Shown here: one piece after another, positions 1 to 11,131 of the stretch
How positions within the stretch are numbered: position 1 is the stretch's first letter
How the letters are laid out: every line of letters starts with the position of its first letter
Assembly (NCBI GenBank): GCA_030734395.1
Contig: JAUZTG010000016.1
Span: forward strand, 372,001-436,000
Length of the DNA: 64,000 nucleotides
Direction of reading: 5' to 3'
DNA from: Sarocladium kiliense
Lineage: Eukaryota > Ascomycota > Sordariomycetes > Hypocreales > Sarocladiaceae
Notes under the pieces: generated by a model
Told to the model about the DNA's origin: nothing
Seen by the model: only the letters and a program-made list of their open reading frames with translations
Databases searched by the model: none
Made by a program: the position numbers and the translations under genes

Positions 1-3000
1 TGCTCGGTGTCCCCAGACTGTTTACGGTCAATTCTCCCAAGCTACGGAGTACCACAGCCTATCATCAATCTCGATGCCTCACCCAAGAAAAAAGCCCTCC
101 CCTCCTACACCCACCGATTCCCCTCTCGCTCCGATCCAGATTCCCACTGGTCACGAACAACAGCACAGTGCAATGCGTTGTGTCAACCAAGGAACGCCCA
201 CGGACCCACGTCAATCTCACTCCTACGTTTATTAGCTAACGGACATGTACTCGCACGCCCCCTCCGGGAGGGAATGAACGCACACCCCTCCATCTCAGCT
301 GCGCGCGGGAGTCTCATCTGCACGACAAGTTGCAGGGAACATGGGAATGAGCACGCTACCTTGCAGAGAGAGGGAGGGGGGAAGCGGCTGGGCCAACGGG
401 AGGTGGTGAGTGGATTATGTGTGATCACGGCCTTTGTTTTGCGCCAAGCGTTGACAGCCATGGTCACGTGATTGGCCTCCCTCAGGGTCGAGCCTCGGAA
501 CCGTCACATCAGGCAAAGCCCATTGGAGCTGGAATTGATTCGTTAAAGCACTCTATCAGTCACAGCTCAAGGCAATCTAGCAGGATCAAAGATGGCTTCT
601 ATTCAAGGGTCCAGAGACCATACAGCACATGGGCCAAGACAAAATGCCTTGTCTTCGGCGCATGTCGGGGTCTTCTCCTGCTTTTCTATTTGATCGCATC
701 ATTCCCGGTAAGGAAGGCTTGCTGGATTCTGCTTTTTTTATGATCAACCATATCATCACCATATTCCAATCCGAAGTGCCCACCCCCTTGCGTTTTCCTG
801 CCACCCTGCCCTCTCCCCCAATGACTGGCCTAGGGTCCTGGGCAAAGGTCGAGGTCAGCACCCATGCATGCCTCTAGATCGGCCACCATGTCGTTTACAC
901 CCCCTCCCTTTCACGCTGTTCCCGGCCCAAGATCATACCTTTACATCTTCCCCGGTGTTCCATCATCTCTACCTCCCTCCCACTCGCCTACGCACTGCGC
1001 TGCTGGTACCTGTCCTGCTGCTGTTGCAGACACACTGCATTGCATCTTGGCTCGAAGAGAGGGTATTGCGGGCCTCTGTCCTGCATGTTGAGCAGCATCA
1101 CTAGATGCAGCACTCCTATTCGCAGCGAACGGAGGGTTTTCGCTGATACGAACGGCAATGGAAATGTGTCCCCCCGCAGGATGCGACCAGCCATCAGCTC
1201 CACCGGCAACGATCGTTTCGTTGGCTCGTGGTTGGGTTGTTCGTTATTATCAAGGATGGTCCTATAGTTTATTTCAAAGCAGCGTACTCTGTATTGGGGG
1301 AGGCCTAATGTTCCGCGGGGTCTCAATCCATTGCTATCGGATGACAGGACTCGTGCCAATGAACAGCCAAGATGCATCGCCCAAGTCACCCGTAACCGCC
1401 ATTCACTTTTTTCAATGAGTCGCTATGATCCACCCAGTTGATCAGTCGATGAGAGGGGGCCCGGGGAAATGGTGCCTGTGTGATTCACGGGCGCAGCCGG
1501 GCCATGCTTGAATCAAGTTTTGGAGCCACCCTGGACCTCACTACGCCGAATGTTCACGGGACACACAATGTTCGATCTGCGCGTCTCTTATGCGACTCGT
1601 CCCTCGTGTGGTGTGACAACGCTTGTGGTCACAGCCGCTTTGGCGTGTGATGCCTCATGTTGGTGTGGTTAACGCAACCGAAAAACCCCTGGAAGTCAAG
1701 CTGGCCTCCGGTAGCGTGAAGTTTCACTCTACGAACGGAAGACCTGGCCTGGAGCTCTTTGGGCATGCGAATAATCAGCCTACGAGTCAGTTGAGAAGAA
1801 TGCACGCAACTTGACGATGAACCTAACCTAACAAAACAATACTGAAAGGCAAACTCAGACCGATGCAGTCTGGCCGAAGATCATGGTGATGGACGGCTTC
1901 GTTAAACTGTCGCCCGGTCCCAGCCACCCACTCTCGGCCGTCAGCCAGCGTGGCCTAGGGGCATGTGGCTGATGGGTGGCCACGGTGTGTCAGCGCCACA
2001 CAAGACAGGATGGAACAAGGACCTGGAGCCGTGGCGCCCATCCGGCAGAGTGACGCACCCAGATCCGCAGCCGCTTGTTCGGGATGAAGCTTACTTCTGT
2101 CGCGGAAACGCCCGGGCGAACTGACGGACGTGAAGCGAGTCGCATTGACTCGAACCATGAATAAGCAATGGCGAAGGCTAACGCATTGTTTCTCTGGACG
2201 GTGAGGTGTCCAGCCGCCGCAGCTGAGGGTGGCATCCCTCAGACGATCACGGTGCACCATTCCGTGTGCGGAGATAAAAAAGGCTGCCACCACACAGTGG
2301 ACGCGTATGAGGCCTGGGTTCGGGATGAAAGATGGGAAGGCACCAAAAGTGGCACCCTGCACATGGCTGAGGAGCGGGGAGGGAAGGAGAAAGGGTCATG
2401 ACCAGTGTGTGGGTGCAGCGCTGCAGATGCGCGCCAGGCAGTCAATGCGGGTCATTCGCGACCGCTGAGGGCCCGCTGAGGCCGCTGACGGGTCCCTGAC
2501 GAGCCCCAACTTGCACAAGCTTGGGAGAAAGACCCAGGTCCCTGCTCCGTCATCACGGTATTTTTTTTACTGCTCTCCGGCCTGAGGTCGCAGCCGCTAG
2601 GGATGCTGTCGCTCGAGGGGTGCCACGCTAGCCCCGGAGGTAGCAGCCCTTACTGAATGCAGGCGCGGGTACTTCGCACTTCCCTTCCTAGGGGATGCAT
2701 GAGTAGGGGTGTACCTCGTAGGGGAGGGGGGGCGCCCGGGGGAGCCAGAAGCGGGGCGTCGCTCGCTTGGGAAGATAGGGCAGGCGCGGTGCGGTGCGTC
2801 ACCCTGGTGTGGTATTAACGGTTCTTTGCTGGGTTAGGGGAGTTTGGGGCGGGAGTTCTTCCACCACCCGTCCACTGCTGTCCACCACCTCCCGGCCACC
2901 ACCACGTCCGTCAGTTACCGCCCTCCCCCCCAAAATATCCCCATTTTCCCCCTTCTCCTTCGCTTCACCCCGGCATCTACGCTCTCGCGACATCACCGCC

Positions 3001-3374
3001 TAAGACGACCGGCCTTGCTCGCCGATCCATCTTTCCTAACCCCCCGGAGTCTTTTCCTTCACCAGCAGCCTGCCTCTAGTTCTGGGTATCTATACCGCAA
3101 GCAGCCTTACTCTTTCGGCGCCGTGTTGACGTCGCCAACGTGTTGCTCGAGGCATTGCCATTTCTTCGCGCCCCGGACGATTTCCCACGGCCACGATAAC
3201 CGCCGTTGTTCCACTCGCAGGCCATCCCGACGACTACGAACAAACAATTTGTGACTGTGTTTGCTTTTGCGACCCAGCACGCGCGCAACGAGCTCCGCTT
3301 CTCGCGACACGGCTGGCCGCTGGATGGATCGTCGACTGACGACGACGCTACAGCTTTGAGCAGCACCAGCAACA
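1..3374. other. gene-free stretch upstream of ssn6
   Basis: I see no convincing gene here. The open frames are short, overlap on both strands and lack family motifs or paired splice sites. The right end, about 2860-3370, is rich in C and T on the plus strand and runs into the ssn6 start, as expected for a long promoter and 5' leader. A TCACGTGA E-box followed by ATTGG lies near 463-474. A short degenerate GCTGAGG-type repeat lies near 2464-2500. Confidence 0.6.
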
Positions 3375-6277
3375 ATGGCCAACCATCACCCTTCGCCCAC
3401 GATGATGCAGATGCAGCACCAGGCGCCGCCGCCTCCTCCTGGCGTTCAACAGGGTCACTACCCAAATGAGAGGGTGTCTATCCAAGCCATGAACGAGGCT
3501 GTCTGGCTTCAAATCGGTATGTTCTGCTGCATACACCTGTTGCTCGACTTTCTATCCACATTACTGACTTGCGCATTTAGGCAGCTTCTCCGAAATGCTG
3601 CGCTCGCCCGACGAGGCCATGTTCGCGTATGAAAAGGCACTCAACGCTAACCAGAACTCCATTCCTGCGCTGAATGCCATCGGCATGCTGCTCAAGGGGC
3701 GCGAGGCTTTCGACAAGGCCCTTAACTACTTCCGCGCCATCACGCAGCTTGACGCCAACAATGGCGAAGCTTGGGGAAACCTCGGTAAGCTGACATATGT
3801 CCGACTGAGGCTGGTAGCGCAAACTGACTGGGATGCCAAGGTCACTGCTACCTCATGACTGAGGATCTCCAAAAGGCGTACGATGCGTATCAGCAGGCGC
3901 TTGTGAACCTTCGTGACCCAAAAGTATGTAGTATTTGTCTAAAAACTCGCTGGGTTTGCGCTGACCCTGGTACCAGGACCCGATGCTGTGGTATGGAATC
4001 GGCATCCTCTATGACCGTTACGGAAGCTACGATTACGCCGAAGAAGCCTTCTCTCAAGTCATGCAGATTCAGCCCGATTTCGAGAAGGCGAACGAGATTT
4101 ATTTCCGGTTGGGTATAATTTACAAGCAGCAATCCAAGTTTGTTCAGAGTTTGGAGGTTTGTCTCACCTGCCACATTGGACGGGATCTCATTACTGACGG
4201 CCAGACAGTGCTTCAAGTATATCGTCAATTCGCCTCCGGGGCCTCTCACTCAGGAAGACATCTGGTTCCAGATCGGACATGTTCACGAGCAGCAGAAGGA
4301 CGTAAGTTAAGCTTGATATTCCGAATACACGCTTCAAAAGCTGACACCACTAAAGTTCGACAGTGCGAAGGCCGCTTATCAACGCGTCTTGGAGCACTCG
4401 CCCAACCACGCAAAGGTCCTTCAGCAGCTTGGCTGGCTTCACCACCAGCAGAGCAGCGCTTATGAAACGCAAGACCGTGCCATCAACTTCTTGGAGAAGT
4501 CTGTGTCTGCGGACAACCAAGATGCTCAAAGTTGGTACCTACTTGGTCGCTGCTACATGTCTCAGCAAAAGTACCCCAAAGCATACGAAGCCTATCAGCA
4601 AGCAGTCTATCGTGATGGTAAGAACCCGACATTCTGGTGCAGTATCGGCGTGCTGTATTACCAAATCAACCAATACCGCGATGCTTTGGACGCGTACTCG
4701 AGGGCTATCCGCCTCAACCCCTACATCTCCGAGGTCTGGTACGATCTTGGTACTCTGGTAAGTCCTCATGACTTGGCGATCTGAAGTAGGGGAAGTAGAC
4801 TGACATGCTATGCCAGTACGAATCCTGTAACAATCAGATTACCGACGCCCTGGATGCGTACCAGCGTGCCGCCGAGCTCGATCCCGGCAACCCCCATATC
4901 AAGGCCCGTTTGCAACTCTTGCGTTCTGGTGGTACCAATGGCGGGCAACCCGCTTCAGCGCCTCAACCGGCCGACGTCCACCCACAAGCGTATCAAGCCA
5001 ATGGACCAGTCGGACCACAATGGGGAGGATCGACTCAGCAACCTCCAGCCAACGGCCCGCCGCCGTCGGCTCAAGGTGCGGGTGAGAATTGGGCTGGGCG
5101 GCTGTCCCAGGTCAACCCTCCACCGCAACCGCCAAACCCCTACGATGGTCGGGGTGAGCCTTTCCGCGGCCAGGCACCTCCAATCCAACGTCAGCCCACG
5201 CCCCAGGGCGAGCAGCAGGGTCGACCTCCGTTCTCTGAGCAAAGCCGTGGAGGTCCACCCCGCCGGACACCACCCCCGGGGGCGCCTCATCCGTATCACC
5301 AAGGGCCACCAGCTCCGGCCCCGGTGGGCCCGGCACCCGCCGCCAACCGACGTGTTCCCAACCCCGGCTATGATGGTCAAGCTCCATCAGGGGCGGGTCA
5401 GACTGCCAATGGCCCGAACGGCGCACCGCCACCGAATGGTGCCGCTCCCTTCCGCGGAGCAAATCAAAGCCCTCGCCCTGATGGCCGTGATGGCCGGCCG
5501 CCGTACGATACTCGCATGCCTTCGCCCAAGTCTGCATACCCGCAACACCCGCCCCCGGCGACTGCTGGCTACCCGCCGCATCCCGAGAGTGACCGACAGG
5601 GAGCTCCGGAGAACGGTCCTCCACCACCAGTCATGACCGATGGCCCGCCCTCGCGTGCCGAAGACCGTCCTCCGTCTGTTGGGCCCAAGCGGATGCGTGA
5701 GTGGGAAGAGGAATCCTCTGCGAAGAAGCAGGCCAATGATGAGAACCGTGCACGACTTGACGATATGAGGCACCGCCGGCCTTCCACCCCACCTCGCTCT
5801 GATTCGTTCCGTCGTAACTCATCTGAGGCCCGGCGTTTCGAGGAACAGCGCCGAGCTGAGGAGCCACGGAAGACTGAAGAGCCGCGACCCGCGCCTAGTG
5901 ATAATTATCACCCATCTGAGGCTGCGCATCACCCGCAGAATCATACTGCACCTACTAGCCAGCTTCCCCCAATGCAGGCTCCGGCAAGTGAGAAGCCGGC
6001 TGTGTCAACCCCGAAGGAGGAGCGAGCCCCGACAGCTCCGGCTGCTGAGACGGCGGCAGCTCCATCCCGCCCATCTGCACCTCCGCCGGAACCTGAGCGT
6101 GCAGCCCGTAAGATGGATGTCGATGAGGATTATGATGATAGCGCCGAGGAGGACAAGAAGCCGGCAGTTGTGACGAACGGCTCTGGCCCTGCATCTGCCG
6201 CTGGTGATACGAAGGCGCCCAGCCCTACAAGCACGAGCGCCAACGGCGCGTCAGCGACTGCCACTAAGACTGAATAA
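3375..6277 (+). CDS. ssn6: Ssn6/Cyc8-type TPR co-repressor
   Basis: This is the TPR subunit of the Tup1-Cyc8 (Ssn6) general transcriptional co-repressor, a nuclear adaptor between DNA-bound repressors and Tup1. I read seven exons: 3375-3516, 3581-3784, 3841-3923, 3977-4156, 4209-4301, 4356-4757 and 4817-6277, giving 854 residues. The introns are 52-64 nt and all phases match. A short Met/Gln/Pro-rich N-terminus is followed by about ten tandem TPR units (roughly residues 45-365), with motifs such as EAWGNLG, LWYGIGILYDRYG and SWYLLGRCY. The rest is a Pro/Gln/Gly-rich tail with charged, Ser/Thr-rich stretches, probably disordered. The start is the first ATG in frame with the TPR block and precedes intron 1. 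The TPR order and length are typical of the family. Confidence 0.93.
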
Positions 6278-7175
6278 AGAAAGAAGGAGAGAAGTAAAAA
6301 GGGTCGGATCAGGGTTGGTGGTGATGATAACAATGATTCTGGAGGCAATTTTCCTTCCCGTGTATACCTACTTTGGGCTTCAAGCAATTACAATGAGCTG
6401 GGATTTCTTTTGTTTCTTTCACACTGCCACTCACCAATTTCTTGGGAGAGTGGATGGTTTGGGCAGATATATAGGCAATCGTTGGCTAGGTCCGAACGAG
6501 GATAGCAGTGTCAAGTATCCATTGTATGTTTTCCGACGTCGTATCGCGTTCCCAATGATCATGACTTTGACTCTACTTATGCGGTGACGAGCAGTGGAGG
6601 AATATATACGGAATGTATACGAAAGGAGCACTGACATGTTCTGCTTGTTGAGCGGTCTATTCACCCGTCACCACCATTACCTTCTTCTAGACTACAGTGG
6701 TCCCCAATGTCACCAGTTTTATTTCTCTGATATCACGAGGTGGTCCGTCGATGCCATGCTTAAGGGATACATTGTGGCCCCTCGAGAGTCTGCCGGAGCT
6801 GCTGCCGCGAAACTACCTTTGCCTGCTATTATTCCACCAGAGGAAACAGATTCATCCTGAGGTTTCCCATATGATGCTGGGGATGGCAGGCAGATTTGAT
6901 TCCTAAAGCTCTGTGTCGCTGCGACCTTGCCTTGCGTAGTAGTCCCGTGGGTCGAAGACCCACAGCGGTGGTGGATCGATGCTTTGTAGATCACGTGATA
7001 GAAAATCTTGGACCCATCGACCTCGCCCAGCTCCGTGATTGGTCGCACTGCTGCCACGACCGTTCTCCCTGAAATTCTTGCCCACAAAACCTTTTTCGCC
7101 AAAAAGCTCTTGCAACCCTTCCGCCTGGCCGTCCTTACACCCTCTCACTACCCTCAACCACCACAGCCCGTCAAA
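6278..7175. other. ssn6 3' region and uL3 promoter
   Basis: No gene is seen. The left part is the 3' flank of ssn6. The right part is the promoter of the ribosomal protein gene, with a palindromic E-box at 6990-6999 and an inverted CCAAT box (ATTGG) near 7038. A C/T-rich leader precedes the ATG. Confidence 0.6.
6990..6999. promoter_or_regulatory. ATCACGTGAT E-box (Cbf1-like) upstream of uL3
   Basis: A perfect 10-bp palindrome lies about 180 bp before the uL3 ATG. It matches the core bound by Cbf1-type bHLH factors (RTCACGTG), which take part in ribosomal protein gene control in Candida. Its use here is inferred. Confidence 0.4.
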
Positions 7176-8637
7176 ATGAGTGTAAGTTTTCCTGGTGATG
7201 GGAAGCGCAGATGATGATAGAAATCGAGAGTGCTGACATGATTTTCTATAGCACCGCAAGTTCGAGGCTCCCCGTCACGGCTCCCTGGCATTCTTGCCTC
7301 GGAAGCGCGCTGCCCGTCACCGTGGAAAGGTCAAGTCGTATGTTCACCCTCGGAAAACTTCTCCCCTCTGGCAGTATCTTCGGAGAGCATGGGAGATCAA
7401 GAAGGACCTGTTGGCTAATCAATTGGTGTTTCGATAGCTTCCCCAAGGATGACCCCAAGAAGCCCGTCCACCTGACCGCCGCCATGGGCTACAAGGCTGG
7501 CATGACCACCATCGTCCGTGACGTCGACCGACCCGGTGCGAAGTCGAACAAGAAGGAAGTCGTCGAGGCGGTTACAATCGTCGACACCCCACCTGTACGA
7601 ACAATGCAGCCCGCTTGGCTCTGTGCCTATGGCTAACATCTTATTTTTCTAGATGATCGTTGTTGGTCTTGTGGGCTACATCGAGACCCCCCGTGGTCTC
7701 CGCTCCCTCAGCACTGTCTGGGCTGAGCACCTGAGCGATGAGGTCAAGCGCCGCTTCTACAAGAACTGGTACAAGAGCAAGAAGAAGGCGTTCACCAAGT
7801 ACGCCAAGAAGCACTCTGAGAACAGCGGCTCCTCCATCACCCGCGACCTCGAGCGCATCAAGAAGTACTGCACCGTCGTCCGTGTCCTCGCCCACACCCA
7901 GATTCGCAAGACTCCCCTCAAGCAGAAGAAGGCCCACCTCATGGAGATCCAGGTCAACGGTGGCTCCGTTGCCGACAAGGTCGCTTTCGGCCAGGGTCTC
8001 TTCGAGAAGCCCGTCTCTATCGACACCATCTTCGAGCAGGATGAGATGATCGATGTGATCGCTGTCACCAAGGGTCACGGTTTCAACGGTGTAACTGCCC
8101 GTTGGGGTACCAAGAAGCTTCCTCGCAAGACTCACAAGGGTCTCCGTAAGGTCGCTTGTATCGGTGCCTGGCACCCGTCCCACGTCCAGTGGACCGTTGC
8201 CCGTGCTGGTCAGATGGGTTACCACCACCGTACCTCGGTCAACCACAAGGTTTACCGTATCGGCAAGGAGGGCGCCGACGACAACGGCAGCACCCAGCTC
8301 GATATCACCAAGAAGAACATCACTCCGTATGTACTCATCTTATGCAAGCTAATCATTACCCAATTGCTAACCTTTCGCTCACAGTCTCGGTGGTTTCGTC
8401 CGCTACGGTGAGGTCAAGAACGACTTCGTCATGGTTAAGGGCTCTATCCCTGGTACCAAGAAGCGCATCATGACCCTGCGCAAGTCCATGTTCACCCACA
8501 CCTCAAGAAAGGCTCTCGAGAAGGTCACCCTCAAGTGGATCGATACCTCCTCCGAGTTCGGACACGGTGCCTTCCAGACACCCGCGGAGAAGAAGCAGTA
8601 CCAGGGTACTCTCAAGAAGGACCTCGCCACCGCCTAA
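7176..8637 (+). CDS. rpl3: 60S ribosomal protein uL3 (L3)
   Basis: This is cytosolic large-subunit protein uL3, which reaches into the peptidyl-transferase centre. The five exons are 7176-7181, 7252-7337, 7438-7594, 7653-8326 and 8385-8637, giving 391 residues, normal for eukaryotic L3. The first exon codes only Met-Ser. After it come the conserved HRKFEAPRHGSLAFLPRKR start, the basic block RHRGKVKSFPKD, and GHGFNGVTARWGTKKLPRKT, WHPSHVQWTVARAGQMGYHH and RTSVNHKVYRIG in the core. Coding usage is strongly C-ending, as expected for a highly expressed gene. An early intron next to the ATG is common in fungal ribosomal protein genes. Confidence 0.97.
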
Positions 8638-9367
8638 ACAGCGGATGTGTGAGATTTGTCTTTTCTTGGCTGTTATTCTTTGGTACTTTGTTTTCGGGCC
8701 CCATTTTGCATCGGTGTTCGTTGGGAGAGGGAGGTTCTCCCCCAGGCCGGGGGATCTGCCTGGTTTCATCAAAGGATTGAGAGGAAAAGGGTCTATACTC
8801 CGGCCAGAAATGAGATGAAGAAAAATGAAACCAAATACCTAACAACCATGTTCCCTGACTTGACATCGGTGACGATGAATGTAGTGCTGTATTTTGGTGT
8901 ACAAGGACATCGGCGTTTGACCCTGGTTAAGTTGATCGGGTTCGTGACATCATGAGTGATTGACTTCTGCAGACGCTCTCCTTGGTTGACATTTCCTTGT
9001 ATCGTGATAGCTTAAAGTGAAGCTGATCGTATGAGATGCTGGTAGCCAAACATGGATTTGTTAGTGTCCTGACGTCACCCCACTTCACACCACAAGAAGC
9101 TTGAAGTTCCCAGCTTCTCCTCTGACTCTTCCCTTCATCCACTTCTCAATGCTCCAGAAAACCCCAACCAGTCAACTCCTACGCAGTTCAATTTTCCTTC
9201 GTACTCGAAAAACAACCTGTGTGTATCACGCCACCACCTCGAAGCTGCGCCCAACCCCGCGTCACCAAAGCCTGCCCCTCCTCTCTCATTCACCATCTTC
9301 CCTCCGAAGCTTCTGCTCCAAACGCCCAACAAGCGTTACGACCCCGGTACTAGCTCCGTCAGCAAAA
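8638..9367. other. uL3 3' flank and leader of the NuiA-like gene
   Basis: There is no separate gene. A frame open from 9101 runs without a stop into the coding sequence that starts at 9368, so part of this leader could be translated (see the finding). A TGACTC occurs at 9122-9127. Confidence 0.5.
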
Positions 9368-9972
9368 ATGGCGAGCGACGAGGACTACATGAACTTCCTG
9401 AACAAGGCGAACGAGGACGCTAGCGGTGGCAGCGCGACAACGCAGAGCAGTGGGCAGCACAAGTTCAAGACCACGGACTCGGGGAAGCAGGTGCCTCAGG
9501 CAATTCAGAAGGCAATCAAGAACGAGGTTTATGTCACAGATGCGGATGAGCCTTTTGAGGGCGTGGCGTTGAAGTGGACTGGCGATGGTGGTCTCCCCGA
9601 TGAAGGTTTGTTGCTTTCCCATGTTCGATTGGACTAGGATGTCCTCCATCGACTCTTCTTTCCCAGAAGACCCTTCGACGCAGTATTCGCCTACGTTCGA
9701 AATGGCTAACCACTCACCCATTTATAGAGGAGTTCGCGAAGCTGATCAACCACCCCAACCCGTCCAGCGCAGACATCGAGATCATGGATCCAACGGACTG
9801 GGACACCAACGGTCAATACGGGAACATTGTCGATGCGGTGAGAGAGGCGAGCAAGGGCGCGGACGTGAGAGTTTATCGCGTCAAGAAGGACGGAACGAGA
9901 ACGGAATACTGGGTCGTGTCGGCTGCAGAGGGAGGTGTCGTTGGTGCGAAGGCACTTGGCGTCGAGAGCTAG
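9368..9972 (+). CDS. small NuiA-like (nuclease A inhibitor-like) protein
   Basis: The two exons are 9368-9605 and 9728-9972, with a 122-nt intron, giving 160 residues. The N-terminal 40 residues are polar and probably disordered. The rest looks like one small globular domain. It has DEPFEGVALKW near residue 60, VRVYRVKKDGTRTEYWVVS near 125 and a GAKALGVES end. This order resembles the NuiA-like family, in which a 'PFE' segment is followed by a late V-Y-V-V strand and a G-V-E-S/T tail. I infer the family from that resemblance only, and the role in fungi is unknown to me. I chose the ATG at 9368 because of its good context (gcaaaaATG). In-frame upstream ATGs at 9101 and 9149 would add a basic, Ser-rich extension that could be a mitochondrial presequence. 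Confidence 0.65.
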
Positions 9973-11131
9973 ACGTATTTCCCACAAGAATCGAAAATGA
10001 GAGCATAATCTCAAACTCAACAGTCTTTGGCTTAGACCATTACATTTCATCATCACAGACACCAGGATTCATCCGGTCCCGTACCAAATCTTAGGGCCAT
10101 GTCGCAATATATCATGCAAAGGGCGTAGCCACAAGTCCGCTGCAACTGCAGACGTACTTGGCTAAAGTGATGTCAAAGGCAGCCAAGCAGTTCACAGAGG
10201 CGTAAGCAACAGCACGATCGAGTTCTGGATAGTAGTGCATACGTCAGTTGTTCTTTTTACATTTCAGAGAGCACAGTCCATGGGTTGGGGCTTCCAAAGG
10301 CGCGATGCTGTGTGAGAAAGAAATTCCTTGGCTTGGTCCAGTCCAGCCGCTTATCTTTTGAGCGAGCCGCGTCCTGTCATATTTGCCGCCTGTTGAAAGC
10401 TCCGTCAAACATGAATGAGTTCGCCATCTGTGCAAACTTCATCTGTGCCGTGCCTATGTTTAGATGCTGCCCTTTCATATCCGGGAGGTGATGATGGCTT
10501 TTCCCCAGGTTTGGATTGGAAGATGATGCCTGGCACGCTGGGCAGAGGGACTGTGGGTCGCCCGAGTCTGAAAGGATGCATCCTTAAGATGAGAAGCAGA
10601 TGACAAACGGTTCCTTTAAATGCACGGCTTATGATTCAAGGCTTTTGCTGAGCTCTGGAGTTCGACGAGTAGTCAGTCGCGGGGCAGTGCTTCCAGCACC
10701 ATGACTGTTTTACCTGGGAGGTATCCTAGATATCAGAGGATTCACTATTTTGGCAACTCTGAGGGAAAACTTGAGAATCACAATATCAGTCGTAATCTGC
10801 ACGCCAGTTCGGTGATACCTGGTCTGGCTAACACCCAGCACTGTCAGTCATGATGGTGCGCCCCGCCAAACCAGACCCTGGAATCCCAGCGCCGGTCTCG
10901 GTAGACACGGAGGGTGCCCCTCCATGCTCCACGCGGTGACTCTCCGGCTTTGGCGCTGAAGAATCCTTATCACCGCCCGCTACTCTATTGATAAGGCGCA
11001 TCCCAAATTCTGGCTGACCTCAATAAACTTGTGACTCCTCCCACGCCAGACCACCAGTGCTCCCGAACGAACAACCCCCTCTTACAAAAGGAATCTTTGC
11101 TCGCGACAAGAGCAAGTCTCATTCGCACGCA
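9973..11131. other. gene-free stretch before trpE
   Basis: No gene or RNA is recognised. The right end is the trpE promoter, with a CT-rich leader and two TGACTC elements. A GATAAG also occurs near 10990. Confidence 0.55.
10937..11037. promoter_or_regulatory. two TGACTC (Gcn4/CPC1-type) elements before trpE
   Basis: TGACTC occurs at 10937-10942 and 11032-11037, about 195 and 100 bp before the trpE ATG. It is six of the seven bases of the TGA(C/G)TCA element bound by Gcn4/CPC1/CpcA. Fungal amino-acid biosynthesis genes, including tryptophan genes, are usually under this control. Activity here is inferred from position and sequence. Confidence 0.5.

Noticed and set aside
7182..7251. possible C/D snoRNA in uL3 intron 1 (ATGATGA and CTGA)
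   Set aside because: The C-like and D-like boxes are only 15 nt apart, too close for a snoRNA. CTGAC is better explained as the branch site.
7641..8246. 201-codon minus-strand open frame
   Set aside because: It is antisense to uL3, whose strong C-ending codon bias opens the opposite frame.
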